Origin: Methylotenera_A sp036675645
Lineage (GTDB): Bacteria > Pseudomonadota > Gammaproteobacteria > Burkholderiales > Methylophilaceae
DNA length: 5,794 bases
NCBI GenBank assembly: GCA_036675645.1
Contig: JAKFEP010000018.1
Location: 1 to 5,794, forward strand
Reading direction: 5' to 3'
The notes under the pieces: generated by a model
The model's input: the letters and a program-made list of their open reading frames with translations, nothing else
Told to the model about the DNA's origin: nothing
The model's database searches: none
Made by a program: the position numbers and the translations under genes
Part shown: positions 5,646 through 5,794 of the stretch, in pieces
Numbering within the stretch: the stretch's first letter is position 1
How the letters are laid out: every line of letters starts with the position of its first letter

Positions 5646-5794
5646 TTGGACAAACTGATTATTGAAGGTGGCCGCCAGCTAAATGGTGAGGTTACGATTT
5701 CTGGCGCAAAGAATGCGGCATTGCCAATTTTATGCGCATCGCTACTGGCAGAAACACCTCTGCATTTAAGTGCGGTTGCCGCTTTAAAAGATAT
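5646..5794 (+). CDS. murA: MurA, UDP-N-acetylglucosamine 1-carboxyvinyltransferase (3' partial)
   Basis: MurA transfers enolpyruvate from PEP to UDP-GlcNAc, the first committed step of peptidoglycan synthesis, in the cytoplasm; it is the fosfomycin target. Only the first 49 codons are present. The frame reads (M)DKLIIEGGRQLNGEV, then TISGAKNAALPIL (17-29), matching the E. coli N-terminus closely and including Lys 22 and Asn 23 of the active site. The catalytic Cys lies beyond the window. The proposed start is TTG, directly after the grxD TAA with no gap. It is chosen because it gives the family's MDK beginning and because no in-frame ATG or GTG lies between it and the grxD stop. No strong Shine-Dalgarno sequence is visible, so coupling to grxD is likely. 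Confidence 0.93.
   Translation, partial: MDKLIIEGGRQLNGEVTISGAKNAALPILCASLLAETPLHLSAVAALKD

Noticed and set aside
1..5794. Mobile elements, CRISPR arrays, tRNA or rRNA genes, or signs of horizontal transfer
   Set aside because: No transposase, integrase, repeat-spacer array or structured RNA gene was seen; the genes are conserved core functions with tight co-directional spacing.

Overview
The window (5,794 bp, all genes on the + strand) is a compact run of conserved envelope and iron-sulfur genes from a Gram-negative proteobacterium. The order is mlaF-mlaE-mlaD-mlaC-mlaB, then an ABC-2 ATPase/permease pair (YadG/YadH-like), then ibaG (bolA family), grxD and the start of murA. Periplasmic MlaC, the MlaFEDB set and IbaG-MurA linkage mean a diderm. 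The extra ABC pair and the monothiol glutaredoxin between mla and murA, together with moderate base composition, suggest a betaproteobacterium, perhaps a methylotroph of the Methylophilaceae. That placement is inferred from recalled gene order and protein similarity, not from a search.

Layout. Bases 1-3213 hold the Mla phospholipid-transport genes: mlaF (5' end outside the window), mlaE (4-nt overlap with mlaF), mlaD, mlaC and mlaB (no gap after mlaC). The main interruption is a 67-nt, very AT-rich mlaE-mlaD gap containing a perfect 16-bp palindrome and competing inverted repeats. A strong rho-independent terminator at 3248-3279 closes the mla block. A perfect TATAAT hexamer sits on the terminator's T-tract, just ahead of the next gene. 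Bases 3304-5027 encode the ABC ATPase and its membrane partner with a 4-nt overlap. ibaG follows after 4 nt, grxD after 35 nt, and murA begins with TTG immediately after the grxD stop and runs off the window.

How the genes work together. MlaF (ATPase), MlaE (permease), MlaD (periplasmic MCE ring) and MlaB (cytoplasmic STAS subunit) form the inner-membrane complex. MlaC is the soluble lipid carrier between it and the outer membrane. The outer-membrane partner MlaA is not in this window. The YadGH-like pair is a complete two-gene exporter of unknown substrate. IbaG and GrxD belong to families that form mixed [2Fe-2S] complexes, so their adjacency makes functional sense. MurA starts peptidoglycan precursor synthesis. 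No phage, IS, CRISPR, tRNA or rRNA feature is visible, and no gene looks broken. I do not see a novel system; the items most worth a second look are non-coding (the mlaE-mlaD gap and the terminator/promoter overlap) and the unassigned ABC pair.
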